A DNA stretch of 64,000 nt from Pseudomonas koreensis (lineage in GTDB: Bacteria > Pseudomonadota > Gammaproteobacteria > Pseudomonadales > Pseudomonadaceae): contig NZ_JAOEJU010000011.1 in assembly GCF_025447595.1 (NCBI RefSeq), positions 62,001-126,000 on the forward strand. The letters run 5' to 3'. Shown in pieces: positions 8,843 through 16,700 of this stretch. A program made the translations under genes and the position numbers. Positions within the stretch are counted from its first letter, which is position 1. The number at the start of each line of letters is the position of its first letter. The notes beneath the pieces are model-generated. The model was not told where the DNA came from. It saw only the letters and a program-made list of their open reading frames with translations, and ran no database searches.

Positions 8843-8870
8843 GTTATAGGTCAGCGCCCTGCACTGTCAA
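8843..8870 (-). promoter_or_regulatory. Sigma-70 promoter of the nuclease-NTPase gene
   Basis: On the minus strand TTGACA (plus 8865-8870) and TATAAC (plus 8843-8848) are separated by 16 bp. This is a perfect -35 and a 5/6 -10. The start would be near 8836, giving an untranslated leader of about 105 bases. No operator was recognised. Confidence 0.6.
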
Positions 8871-9130
8871 TGTCGCGTTTGGGATGGATATGGAAAGACG
8901 GACATTCACGTAGAAATCTCAGCTAGAGGAAACTCGCGAGTCTGATAACCCGTGTAGGGGGCCCCCCTTTGGGAGGACCCGTAAAATCTGCCGTGTCGGG
9001 TGCGCAGGCTGCGATGAAGTCAGGGCAGACCTTCGAAGATCCGGAGCTACCTGCCGCGTCCCTTCTCGCTGAAGGTTCACGCTGTGAAAAGGGGCGAGGG
9101 GGAATGCTAATGCGGAGGTGTGCAAATACA

Positions 9131-9267
9131 GGTGTTCCGTGTGTTCCATGTGTTCCAGCTTTACTGGAGGCCACGTCGTTCAAGGCTTTCAGAGGTGGAA
9201 CACCAAATGCGAACAACCGGAACACCAGTTGCGCGGAACACGTTTGGTGTTCCGCGAATGCTGTTCC
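9131..9267. repeat. Iteron cluster A (TGTTCC/GGAACA, 9-bp period)
   Basis: TGTTCC lies at 9133, 9142 and 9151 (9-bp spacing), then GGAACA at 9197, 9219 and 9235, then TGTTCC at 9248 and 9262. The segment AAGGCTTTCAG (9182-9192) recurs at 16780-16790 in cluster B. The 26-bp triple repeat at 9131-9156 is the reverse complement of 16798-16823 with one mismatch. This looks like a replication origin or initiator-binding array of the P4 type, next to the replication gene operon. Confidence 0.7.
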
Positions 9268-9314
9268 GGTTGGAGGGGAGAGCATCACCGCCTTCCGCGG
9301 CGATGCATAGATGG

Positions 9315-10169
9315 TCACGCAGCCAGTAGCTGCTCGATAGAGATCGCGTTTGCCTTCTCACGGATTTCACTTTGGCTAATGTGTTGCCGACCCATAGGCG
9401 CCTGCAATGGCAGGTACAGATCCTGCAGCGAGCTATAACGGCCCAGTGCTTTTTCGGCGGCGGACAACTGTGCTGCAACGTTTACAAAGTCCTGAGCGGC
9501 TTTGTCCAGGCGGTCGGCCCAGAGGAAGCGAACTGCTCGTAGCTGGTCTTGGCGCAGATCGGTCAAGTGCTGTTTGGTGACGGTGATAGTTTCATTGAGC
9601 TTTTCGACTTCGGCCGTCAAGGCATTCACAACCGTTGCCACTCCGCGCTTACCGCGTGTCGCCAGCGTCAGGGCCTCTGATGCCTGCTTGAGAAGCTTCT
9701 CCGCTCGTTGTTCGTCCGCGTCGTCTCCTTCACTCAATGCCGCTGCATAACCGGCTGCCGCTTGTTGCTCAGCAGACTGAGCTTTCTCAATTTCGGTGCG
9801 TTTTTCGTTCTCCAGTTTCTGAAGCTTGGTTGAAAGCTTTGCACGCTTATCCTGCAGCTTTTGGAGATCTGTCTGCGCTTGGCTGATTTCCTTCTGGGCC
9901 TTTTTGATATTGGTGTTCGCGAATCGCACACCGTCTTCCCACTCAATCAGAATTTGTAGCCGCTTAATCTCGGACGTGTGCGCCTCAATCGCCGTTTTGA
10001 CGTTGTTGTAAGCGTCAACAATTTCATGCGGGTATTCGGGCCTACCGGCGCGGCTTCGTGCGAATGCCTTTTTAGCTTCTTGGGCATTTTCTCGTAGGCT
10101 CGGTAACTGCTTTTTGAGTTGTTCGATGTCGATTTGATGTTGCTTGAGTTGCTTCTGATATTCGCTCAT
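9315..10169 (-). CDS. Coiled-coil protein of the element's replication operon
   Basis: 284 residues from the ATG at 10169 (MSEYQKQLKQHQIDIEQLKK). Nearly the whole protein is charged heptad-rich helix: a first stretch ~1-45, a second ~75-130 (KKAQKEISQAQTDLQKLQDKRAKL) and a third ~185-215. The tail LGRYSSLQDLYLPLQAPMGRQHISQSEIREKA is non-coiled and may be a small fold. I recognise no family. A TTG start at 10268 overlapping the primase stop would add 33 residues. It is the last gene of the minus-strand operon, beside iteron cluster A, so a role with the replication protein or in partition is possible but unproven. Confidence 0.65.
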   Translation of the reverse strand: MSEYQKQLKQHQIDIEQLKKQLPSLRENAQEAKKAFARSRAGRPEYPHEIVDAYNNVKTAIEAHTSEIKRLQILIEWEDGVRFANTNIKKAQKEISQAQTDLQKLQDKRAKLSTKLQKLENEKRTEIEKAQSAEQQAAAGYAAALSEGDDADEQRAEKLLKQASEALTLATRGKRGVATVVNALTAEVEKLNETITVTKQHLTDLRQDQLRAVRFLWADRLDKAAQDFVNVAAQLSAAEKALGRYSSLQDLYLPLQAPMGRQHISQSEIREKANAISIEQLLAA

Positions 10170-10264
10170 TTGAAAATTTCCGTATCTTAAATTGATGGTT
10201 CGTTCGGTTTGGTTTGGGCGGGCCAGACCCATAGCGGCCGGCTCTCCCTCGTGATGCCTCAGCC

Positions 10265-13147
10265 TCAAGCGGCTTCGGTTTCAGAGGAGAGGAGAGCGTT
10301 GGCATGTACCACGTAGGCTCTAGTTTTGGCCAAGCCGGGAAGCCGCACAGACTGCGCAGCACGGCCTTCTGCACTGGCTTCCAAAATTCCGCGTTCGATC
10401 AGTTCACGATTGACCAAGGTGAGGCTCATGCCCTTGAAAACTTCCGCTCTCCACGCGGTTGGTAGGAAGTAGTAGGTAACAAGCGTGTAAACACCGTCGC
10501 CCATACCGTGTTCAACCGTTCGCCGGAAGCCGAGTCGGTCGGCGGTTCGTGGAGCGTGATCGTCGGTTTTGGCCGCGAGCCCGTCCCAGCGGGTGAAGCG
10601 GCTTTCACCGAATCGCTCAATGACCTGTTGCAGTCGGCTCACGATGGCGTCACCTTCCATGTTCCCGGCGCCACCTCGTTCTTCGAGCCAAGCGTTCAGG
10701 CAAACCTGAGCTGCTGTGGTGGCGGTGCCTTCCGGCCAGCCGGTCACGCCCAGTGCTGTCGCCAGCTCACCAGCAGCAGCGGCAAGGCCGAAACGAGCAG
10801 CAGCTCGGTGTGCTTGTCCACTGGCCGACGCAGGTAGCGCGTTGGCGATAAAGCGCTCAACAGTGCGACGCAAGATGGCTGTCCAGCCGAGCATTTCGCC
10901 GGGCTTACACAGCGCCGACAGGAAGGCAGTCAGTGGCGTGCCGTAGTACTTGGCTACGCGAGCCTTGAGGGCGTCTGACAGGGCGGCGGCGTCTTCGAAA
11001 CCGCTCAATACGTCGAACATTCCCAGGCCTTTGCTCGCGTCCGCAGGTACGGCCAGCATTCGGATCTCCATCCCCGCTTTGAGCTCTTTATTGGCGTCGG
11101 CCATGTGCTGCGCGAGCGTCTTCTCACCGGTCGAGAGGAATAACAACCGCCATTCCTGCACCTGTCGGCCAGCTTGTCCTCTGTCATTAGCGCGAGCCTT
11201 GCCCGTGCCATTGCCGAGCATGTACACCGTTTCTCCGATGATGCGCGGATCGCACATACCGATTTCGTCGAGTACCAGTACGCCGTCTGAGTGCGCAGCG
11301 GCAATGGACTCCAAAGCGTTATCTGTCGAACGCCATGACCGGACCAGTCGAGGCCCGCCGTAAATCGACGCGGCGACTTGCAGGTGTGTCGTCTTACCGC
11401 CGGAGCTATCGCCATAAAGGTGGAAGCCGCCTGATTCGTGACCCAGCAAGTGCAACAGCGGCCCGGCAAAGGCCACGCTGACGACGAACGCCAAGCGATG
11501 GTTGCCAACGCACAGCGCTCCGATTTGTTGCTGCCATTGCTCCAGCGTCCCGGCCTCGCTGATCGGAGGAAGCTGAGCACCGGAGTCGCAGAAAAACAGG
11601 TGTTCGTGACTGTTGCCGATCTGCTGATCAGGCAGCAGGTACGCAGGTCCATGCCATCCAAGGCGAGTGACCAAACGCGCCCGCTCGTTGCTGTCGAAAC
11701 CTTGCAGATAGCTTTGAAGATCGTTGCGCGCATTACGGCCTGATCGAGTACCAGGTAAGCGCAATCCCATGTCCACAAGTGGCCCTAAAACATCCTTGCC
11801 AAAATCTCCTGTCATGTTGCGGGCGGGAATATTCCAGCGTTTTTTTGCTCCGTCTGGGTCGTCGAACTCAACCAGCAATCCCCAGTTGTGACCCTTATCG
11901 TCACGGGTACGAGCGAGGATCTCTAAGGATGAGCAGACCGGTCGCGACTCACCATCATCGCCGGTATAGAACACGCCTTCGGGGGCCAATCTAAAGCCTG
12001 CGGGAAGCAAGTCGGTTTTTGATTTTGCCGGTTGCTTCGCTGCGATTTTCGGTTCTGCGGGCTCGTCAAACGATTCATCAGTAGGAGAGACGAAAAGACT
12101 GCCGTCGCGCTCCAGCTCCGCGACGTGCGCCGCCGTCCAGCCCTTAACGAGCGCGTCGGCAGCATCGTCCCCGTCGTCCCACTTGCCACCTTTGGTAAAC
12201 GCGGCGCGGTCGTTTTTCAGCGTCGGCTTGCGTTTGAACACCTCCAGCGCGATGACTCGGACCGAAGCTGCGCCAACTTCACGCAGCTTTTCGGCTACGG
12301 TAGCCATGCAGGCTTTACCGCTGTCGTCGTTGTCCGGCCACAGCAAAACGTCGCGTCCCTTGAGCGTCGTCAGGTCGACTTTGTGCCAGGAGTTGGAGCC
12401 GTTCGGCCAGCAGGTGGCCACGTAGTCCGGCAACAGGTCGGCGGCGGCATCGGCTGCTTTCTCGCCTTCGCACAGAACCACCGGTGCGTCAGCGCGCTGG
12501 GCCAGCTCATCAAGGCGCAGCAGCGGTCGTGGATCCGGCAGGCCCTGCCAGCGCCATTGCTTTATTTGGCTATCAGCGCGCTGACACCACGTGAGGGGCG
12601 CGAAGACTTTCTTCGGCTTGCCGTCTTCATCGGGGCCGAGATCAAAGCGATACAGCGCCATAAGGGGTTGCCCCTGCTCGTCTCGGTAGATCCACACCTT
12701 GGAGGGCACGCCGTGTTCACGGTGCTTTACGGGGCATTTCTTCATGGCCTCGGTGGGGATCGGCTGGATGGCATTCCATGCCGGGGCCTTAGGCTTGCTC
12801 GGGATGGTCTTGGTCTTGGCGGCTCCGGGCGCAACGTTCAGCCAGTCCGCTAGTTTGTGGCAGGCTTCAACGTCGGTGCCGCCGTCCAGATAGCGCACCA
12901 AATCGATCATGTCGCCGCCTTTGTCGCCGGTGGCGAAGTCGGCCCAGGTGCCCTTGCTTAAATTTACCTTGAGCGATCCGGCGCGCTTGTCGCTGCGGGT
13001 TGGATTGGGGGCGGTGTATTCCTTGCCGCCATCCACGCGCTTGCCGTTGGGCAGCCAGTTCGACAAGACACGCTCAATATCTTTCAGCGCGGCGGTTTTC
13101 ACGTCGGCAAAGCTTGGGCGTTTAGCGTTGTTCGATCGCTGACTCAT
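10265..13147 (-). CDS. TOPRIM-DUF927 primase/helicase-like replication protein
   Basis: 960 residues. The N terminus (~10-105) resembles the DNA-binding part of phage primases (SLKVNLSKGTWADFATGDKGGDMIDLVRYL). A TOPRIM fold follows with LCEGEKAADAA (E227) and LLWPDNDDSG (D272, D274), the metal-binding acids of primases. From ~400 comes a DUF927 region with Walker A LYGDSSGGKTT (K585) and Walker B GVLVLDEIG (D627-E628), an NTPase. This TOPRIM-plus-NTPase layout is that of replication proteins of P4-like satellites and islands and should drive autonomous replication of the excised element. The ATG overlaps the stop of the upstream 90-aa gene (ATGA), implying translational coupling. Lengths and motifs look intact. 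Confidence 0.85.
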   Translation of the reverse strand: MSQRSNNAKRPSFADVKTAALKDIERVLSNWLPNGKRVDGGKEYTAPNPTRSDKRAGSLKVNLSKGTWADFATGDKGGDMIDLVRYLDGGTDVEACHKLADWLNVAPGAAKTKTIPSKPKAPAWNAIQPIPTEAMKKCPVKHREHGVPSKVWIYRDEQGQPLMALYRFDLGPDEDGKPKKVFAPLTWCQRADSQIKQWRWQGLPDPRPLLRLDELAQRADAPVVLCEGEKAADAAADLLPDYVATCWPNGSNSWHKVDLTTLKGRDVLLWPDNDDSGKACMATVAEKLREVGAASVRVIALEVFKRKPTLKNDRAAFTKGGKWDDGDDAADALVKGWTAAHVAELERDGSLFVSPTDESFDEPAEPKIAAKQPAKSKTDLLPAGFRLAPEGVFYTGDDGESRPVCSSLEILARTRDDKGHNWGLLVEFDDPDGAKKRWNIPARNMTGDFGKDVLGPLVDMGLRLPGTRSGRNARNDLQSYLQGFDSNERARLVTRLGWHGPAYLLPDQQIGNSHEHLFFCDSGAQLPPISEAGTLEQWQQQIGALCVGNHRLAFVVSVAFAGPLLHLLGHESGGFHLYGDSSGGKTTHLQVAASIYGGPRLVRSWRSTDNALESIAAAHSDGVLVLDEIGMCDPRIIGETVYMLGNGTGKARANDRGQAGRQVQEWRLLFLSTGEKTLAQHMADANKELKAGMEIRMLAVPADASKGLGMFDVLSGFEDAAALSDALKARVAKYYGTPLTAFLSALCKPGEMLGWTAILRRTVERFIANALPASASGQAHRAAARFGLAAAAGELATALGVTGWPEGTATTAAQVCLNAWLEERGGAGNMEGDAIVSRLQQVIERFGESRFTRWDGLAAKTDDHAPRTADRLGFRRTVEHGMGDGVYTLVTYYFLPTAWRAEVFKGMSLTLVNRELIERGILEASAEGRAAQSVRLPGLAKTRAYVVHANALLSSETEAA

Positions 13148-13416
13148 GGCTCAGCCCTCGGCAGAAACAGCGCGTCGTTGATGTCGTCGATCAGCGCTTT
13201 GGCCATCTCGCCCAGGTACAGGGCGGGCCAGCTGAAGCGCTCGCCGTTATCACTCATGGCGGCGTCGAAATTGAGTTGATTCGCGTGATGCTGAAGCAAC
13301 GACACCATCTCTAGTGCGTCTTCGACCGGAACACCGGCATTGACGCGAAACAGCTTCAGGTCAGTGGTGTTAACGCGGGAAAAGGTGGCGTGACCTAGGG
13401 TGGTGGAGGTGGTCAT
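13144..13416 (-). CDS. DUF3077-like small protein
   Basis: 90 residues with DLKLFRVNAGVPVEDALEMVSLLQHHANQLNFDAAM, then ALYLGEMAKALIDDINDAL. This is the pattern of DUF3077, a family of short helical proteins common in Pseudomonas prophages and islands; its role is unknown. It is coupled on both sides: its ATG overlaps the previous stop (13413-13416) and its stop overlaps the primase ATG, both as ATGA. Confidence 0.7.
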   Translation of the reverse strand: MTTSTTLGHATFSRVNTTDLKLFRVNAGVPVEDALEMVSLLQHHANQLNFDAAMSDNGERFSWPALYLGEMAKALIDDINDALFLPRAEP

Positions 13417-13697
13417 AGCGCACCGCCTTTCTGCACCGCAGGTGTTGAGGTGGTGTCGCCGTGCATGGCCAGCGTTTTGATCAGGCCGAGGGTGCCACGC
13501 ACGTCCCAGAGGACAGCGGCGATGACGTGATTTGCAAGGCGCGAGGAATCGTTTTCGAAGTGATCCTCTAGCAGCGTGAGTACCGAGTCAGCGCGGTCGA
13601 TGGCGCAGGTAATAGCATCGATGGGCACGCCGGCTTCAGCGGTTGGATTCACGCAGAGCAGATCTTCGGGCAGGGCGAAACTCAGAGCGTTATTCAT
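13413..13697 (-). CDS. Small island protein of unknown function, 94 aa
   Basis: It begins MNNALSFALPEDLLCVNPTA and continues AGVPIDAITCAIDRADSVLTLLEDHF, then a helix HVIAAVLWDVRGTLGLIKTLAM. The arrangement resembles its 90-aa neighbour (a hydrophobic strand followed by AGVP and two helices), so the two may be distant paralogues of the DUF3077 kind. The ATG overlaps the stop of the Ash-like frame (ATGA at 13694-13697), and its own stop overlaps the next ATG. Confidence 0.6.
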   Translation of the reverse strand: MNNALSFALPEDLLCVNPTAEAGVPIDAITCAIDRADSVLTLLEDHFENDSSRLANHVIAAVLWDVRGTLGLIKTLAMHGDTTSTPAVQKGGAL

Positions 13698-14194
13698 TGG
13701 GCACCGCCTGCGGCTTCGAGAGCGCGAGCTTTGGCCATGTGTGCGTTGTAGCGTGCGAGACGAGTAGCAAGACTGGAGTTGGCGTGTAGAGCGGCGAGAG
13801 CCATTGCACGGTGTGCAGCGGCGCGATTTTTGGACGGAATGAGGGCGTGCATGGGTGAGGCTCCTACTTTCAGACTGGAGCCGCCACCGTCCTTCCTACG
13901 GGATTGGGTGGCAGCTGTGCGCGGGGTAGGAATACCGGGATAGTAGGCACCCGGCCAGGCCGAAGCCTGCCCACACACAGCCGCCATAACACGATACTGC
14001 GGGCGAAAAAAAACGCCTGCAGTTGTGATCTGGGCGCTGATGCGCCTACTAATTCTCGGGTTCCTACGCCCGGTCGCTGAATTTGCAGCGACGGCGGCAG
14101 GATAACTCCGAGTTTTTACGAGCGCAACCAGCACGAAGCCTTGCGCATTTTTTTGATGCGACATAAATTGACCGGGCATAAAGATTGATCTCAA
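13694..14194 (-). CDS. Ash-like (Phage_ASH type) locus with nested 52-aa frame
   Basis: The 166-codon frame contains GQASAWPGAYYPGIPTPRTAAT and a following KDGGGSSLKVGA, similar to the short motif of Ash proteins of phage P4 and relatives. The more likely translated product starts internally at 13852: MHALIPSKNRAAAHRAMALA, 52 residues, with AGGAG eight bases upstream. The 14000-14160 part reads poorly as protein and may be untranslated leader. In P4 this locus encodes the ash/immunity RNA region, so a regulatory RNA may lie in the same DNA. Bases 13694-13697 couple it to the next gene. Confidence 0.5.
   Translation of the reverse strand: MRSIFMPGQFMSHQKNAQGFVLVALVKTRSYPAAVAANSATGRRNPRISRRISAQITTAGVFFRPQYRVMAAVCGQASAWPGAYYPGIPTPRTAATQSRRKDGGGSSLKVGASPMHALIPSKNRAAAHRAMALAALHANSSLATRLARYNAHMAKARALEAAGGAQ
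14080..14101. promoter_or_regulatory. Hairpin in the Ash leader, possible immunity-RNA element
   Basis: GTCGCTG and CAGCGAC enclose AATTTG. It lies upstream of the nested 52-aa frame in the position where P4-like elements make a small RNA that silences the replication operon. The RNA itself is not demonstrated. Confidence 0.3.
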
Positions 14195-14224
14195 ACGCCC
14201 CCGGTTGCCGCCGGGGGCGTTTTC
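14195..14224. terminator. Strong hairpin upstream of the Ash locus
   Basis: ACGCCCCCGG (14195-14204) pairs with CCGGGGGCGT (14211-14220). A short T run follows on the plus strand and a weaker TTTGAG on the minus strand. It separates the regulatory genes (14228-15649) from the Ash/replication genes and could end or attenuate the minus-strand transcript. Confidence 0.6.
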
Positions 14225-14227
14225 GTT

Positions 14228-14533
14228 TCAGGCGTGGGCTTCCCAGCGCAGGTTGAGCAGGGGCAGGAAGCCGTCATCGAGCATTGAGCGGGCGTCTTCG
14301 TAGGCTTCCGTTTGCTGGCCTTCGTCGACGATCACCGCACCGATGTTTTCGCAGTGGAGCGCGAGGGCGCACCAGGTGCCGTCGGCCCAGCTAAGTACGC
14401 TGACAACGCGGCCCTGTTTTTCCTGTCGGCTGCGATGGCGCTCGAGGCGCTGCATCGTGGCGGATGAAAAACCAATGCGGCGCAGAACTGAAAAGGGATG
14501 CATCAACGCTTGAGTGGCAACGGATCGGCTCAT
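14228..14533 (-). CDS. Hypothetical island protein, 101 aa
   Basis: It begins MSRSVATQALMHPFSVLRRI. It contains ATMQRLERHRSRQEKQGRVVSVLSWADGTWCALALHCENIGAVIVDEG, a basic helix followed by a probable beta sheet. I do not recognise the family. Its ATG overlaps the stop of the 202-aa gene (ATGA at 14530-14533), and a strong hairpin follows its stop. Confidence 0.6.
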   Translation of the reverse strand: MSRSVATQALMHPFSVLRRIGFSSATMQRLERHRSRQEKQGRVVSVLSWADGTWCALALHCENIGAVIVDEGQQTEAYEDARSMLDDGFLPLLNLRWEAHA

Positions 14534-15138
14534 GCTGCCTCCTGCACATTCGCAAACAATGGGGGCGGAGTTTCACCTTTGAGCCACGCGGCAATCTTGC
14601 TGTCTTCTGCGCAGCGACGACGGTGCCGCTCGGCGAGCACATTGCGCCTTTCGTTCAGGCACGTTTCCATGTATTGCGTGAGATCGGACGTAATGCGTAG
14701 GTCTGCGTAGAGCCGTTCGTTGATGATCTTCTCTTGCTCAATGTCCTTTTCAACGAGCTGGCTCCAGACTTGAGGGTCATTCGAGTAGCCGTCCTTCTGA
14801 TCGATCAGCCAGTAGGTGACCCAGTTGTTGAGTGCGAATTGACTTAGCCCAGCACGGCGGCCTTCTTTCATCGCGAAATGACCATGGCCATGAACACTGG
14901 AAAACTCGCGGCGTATAGCGTGTTTGCGGATGATCTCTGGCAGTTCCCAGGCATTGGGAGTGAGCGGTAAAACGAGGCCGTCAGGATTGAAAAAGAACGC
15001 CTCTTTTTCTTCACCGTTCCAGCTTACGCCGGCGATGGTGCGATGCCGCCAATTGATGCCGCCTTGATCGTAGAGCTGAAAGCCGACGCTGTAGGAGTCG
15101 TGGAAGGGCCCTTTGAATGGGCAGTAATTACGCTTCAT
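14530..15138 (-). CDS. Hypothetical island protein, 202 aa
   Basis: It begins MKRNYCPFKGPFHDSYSVGF. Tryptophan- and histidine-rich segments (GGINWRHRTIAGVSWNGEE, SSVHGHGHFAMKEGRR) are followed by a helical C-terminal half with KDIEQEKIINERLYADLRI and ERRNVLAERHRRRC. No family is recognised and no catalytic motif is evident. It lies between the AlpA gene (stop/start overlap at 15135-15138) and the 101-aa gene, so it belongs to the same translationally coupled set. Confidence 0.6.
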   Translation of the reverse strand: MKRNYCPFKGPFHDSYSVGFQLYDQGGINWRHRTIAGVSWNGEEKEAFFFNPDGLVLPLTPNAWELPEIIRKHAIRREFSSVHGHGHFAMKEGRRAGLSQFALNNWVTYWLIDQKDGYSNDPQVWSQLVEKDIEQEKIINERLYADLRITSDLTQYMETCLNERRNVLAERHRRRCAEDSKIAAWLKGETPPPLFANVQEAA

Positions 15139-15404
15139 GCGGCCACCTCATCACGGGCTTCAATGCGACCACGTGCCCACGCTTGGACTTCGGACAAAAC
15201 CCAGGCGACCGGGGCGCCGCGAGCATTGCTGTTCGTGAGCTTTACGGTTTTTGGAAAACCACTTTCAGGCTCATTCATCAGCTTGTAGATAGTCGGGCGG
15301 GCGAGACCGACGATACTCATAACCTCGCCAATTCGGATGAGCGTCAGTGATGGGTCAATTGGCGAAGAGTCGTTTGCAGAGGTGTGTAGACGAGAGGTTT
15401 TCAT
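15135..15404 (-). CDS. AlpA-family transcriptional regulator / excisionase
   Basis: 89 residues from the ATG at 15404, chosen because it overlaps the stop of the upstream HTH gene as ATGA; an ATG at 15455 would add 17 residues. The body LTLIRIGEVMSIVGLARPTIYKLM, then FPKTVKLTNSNARGAPVAWVLSEVQAWARGRI, is the Phage_AlpA winged-helix pattern (RxxxV...G.s+sTiY.....FP..v.lg...v.W...EV..W). In P4 and CP4-57 such proteins act as activators or excision factors, so it is a likely switch for excision here. Confidence 0.85.
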   Translation of the reverse strand: MKTSRLHTSANDSSPIDPSLTLIRIGEVMSIVGLARPTIYKLMNEPESGFPKTVKLTNSNARGAPVAWVLSEVQAWARGRIEARDEVAA

Positions 15405-15649
15405 TTCTCGTTCCTCGCAGTTACGGCAGCGCTGTGCGTGCGGCTTTCCAGCCACGTCGACACATCTTTAGGGCGATAACGTACGCGGCTTCCGACTTTT
15501 ACATACGGCAGCGGATTACGGCGCGAACTGCGCCAGGCGGCGAGCGTGCGATGCGACAGTCCCAGAGTGGCGGCCACTTGATCGGGGGTGAGTAAATCAG
15601 TTGCAGAGGGGGAGAGCGGGACGATTGATTGAAGCGTTGCGGCAGTCAT
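15401..15649 (-). CDS. HTH DNA-binding protein (MerR-like/excisionase fold)
   Basis: 82 residues. LLTPDQVAATLGLSHRTLAAWRSS then LPYVKVGSRVRYRPKDVSTWLESR is the helix-turn-helix plus wing of the HTH_17/excisionase group. It is the first gene of the coupled minus-strand set and has AGGAA nine bases before its ATG. A TAACGTTA palindrome (15684-15691) lies 35 bp upstream and may be an operator. It may regulate the AlpA operon or aid integrase directionality. Confidence 0.75.
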   Translation of the reverse strand: MTAATLQSIVPLSPSATDLLTPDQVAATLGLSHRTLAAWRSSRRNPLPYVKVGSRVRYRPKDVSTWLESRTHSAAVTARNEK

Positions 15650-15733
15650 TTAGCGTTTCCTGTAGTCGTGGAGAGTTACAGGGCTAACGTTAAATACGGA
15701 GGTGGAAATGAACGGTGGTTCATTTCCAGTTTT

Positions 15734-16594
15734 CTACGAAAAAATTCCAGCCTCTACCAAAATATTGCCGAGCTGCTTTCTGGAAAGTTTTCTACTAGTA
15801 CCGGGTTCCTTTAAAGCGGTGTCGGTTTGCAGAATGATATCCAGTGCTTCTTTTTTCGATCTGCCGCTGTCGCGTAGTCGTTTGCCATAGCGGCGGATGT
15901 TTTCATTGCGATCTAGAGTGGCTTCATTGCGGCTCAGCCCCGAATTTTTGCCTGCTTTACTTGCGTTGGCAAAGATCCGCGCCCTCTCGCAGCTGCTCAA
16001 TACTGGCGAGTCATACATCCTGGCAAGGATGAGGTACTCGCGAGCCGTGCCCATCAAATTCGCAACTGACTCCCTTGTCTCAATTTCGATAGGAAATAGC
16101 TCAGAACGTATCTCTCGCAAAAGCGCTTTGTAGCTTTGTGGGTCGTCTTTGAACATTGCAATTACGTTCGAGCGCCCGCCAACGTACAGGCTTTCGTCAA
16201 CGTCCCTTAGCCAGCGGACGAGCTCCTCGAAGGCGCGGCATGCATGGTCTGTTGCCAATGCAGCGACATATTGGGAGTTGCTAACAGATAGGACAGACAG
16301 ATCTCCGATCACCCAGCGGATGGTGTAGGCGAGGTCATCCTGAAACAGCTCAATGCGCTGGTGAATGCTGTAGGAGTGTCGTCTGACTGACCCTAGAACA
16401 CGCAGTGCGTCTGTTGACCATTCTTCATCGTCGTTACGATGTGCCGCCCAATGCTGCTCACTGTCTTCTATCAGTTTCACAATGTCATCGATGCGCTCTT
16501 CAAACTCGCTGTAAAGCGCCAAGTTTTGGAGCGTCTCGATGTGTTCCCACCCTTCGCCATCGATGGGTACATTGAGATAGAACTTGTTACTCAT
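15734..16594 (-). CDS. Unknown 286-aa island protein
   Basis: It begins MSNKFYLNVPIDGEGWEHIE. It is largely helical and acidic in the first 190 residues. The C-terminal ~90 are basic, with RYGKRLRDSGRSKKEALDIILQ and GTSRKLSRKQLGNILVEAG, which could form a small DNA-binding domain. I recognise no family. A purine-rich GAGGGGGTAGGA immediately precedes the ATG. The gene sits between iteron cluster B and the HTH gene, separated from the latter by 84 bp, so a role in replication control is possible; it could equally be cargo. Confidence 0.6.
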   Translation of the reverse strand: MSNKFYLNVPIDGEGWEHIETLQNLALYSEFEERIDDIVKLIEDSEQHWAAHRNDDEEWSTDALRVLGSVRRHSYSIHQRIELFQDDLAYTIRWVIGDLSVLSVSNSQYVAALATDHACRAFEELVRWLRDVDESLYVGGRSNVIAMFKDDPQSYKALLREIRSELFPIEIETRESVANLMGTAREYLILARMYDSPVLSSCERARIFANASKAGKNSGLSRNEATLDRNENIRRYGKRLRDSGRSKKEALDIILQTDTALKEPGTSRKLSRKQLGNILVEAGIFS

Positions 16595-16700
16595 TCCTAC
16601 CCCCTCGCCCCATAGCTGGGACCGAAAGAATGCGCATATTTGCGCCCGGCGAAGCTTGGGGGCCGCCAGGGCTGTTTAGATCCGAGCTGTTGCTGATTTT

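Larger units (their letters stand above)
8731..9314. other. Intergenic region: promoter plus iteron cluster A
   Basis: 584 bp without a supported gene. It holds the nuclease-NTPase promoter, a GGGGGCCCCC palindrome (8957-8966) followed by TTTGGGAGGACCC, an unassigned G+C-rich stretch (8980-9110) and the iteron cluster (9131-9267). Reading frames here overlap the repeats and show no domain. Confidence 0.6.

Noticed and set aside
9120..9267. The GTGTTCC/GGAACAC repeats as a CRISPR array
   Set aside because: Repeat units are 6-8 bp, in both orientations and with irregular or 9-bp spacing; no cas genes are nearby. An iteron array fits better.
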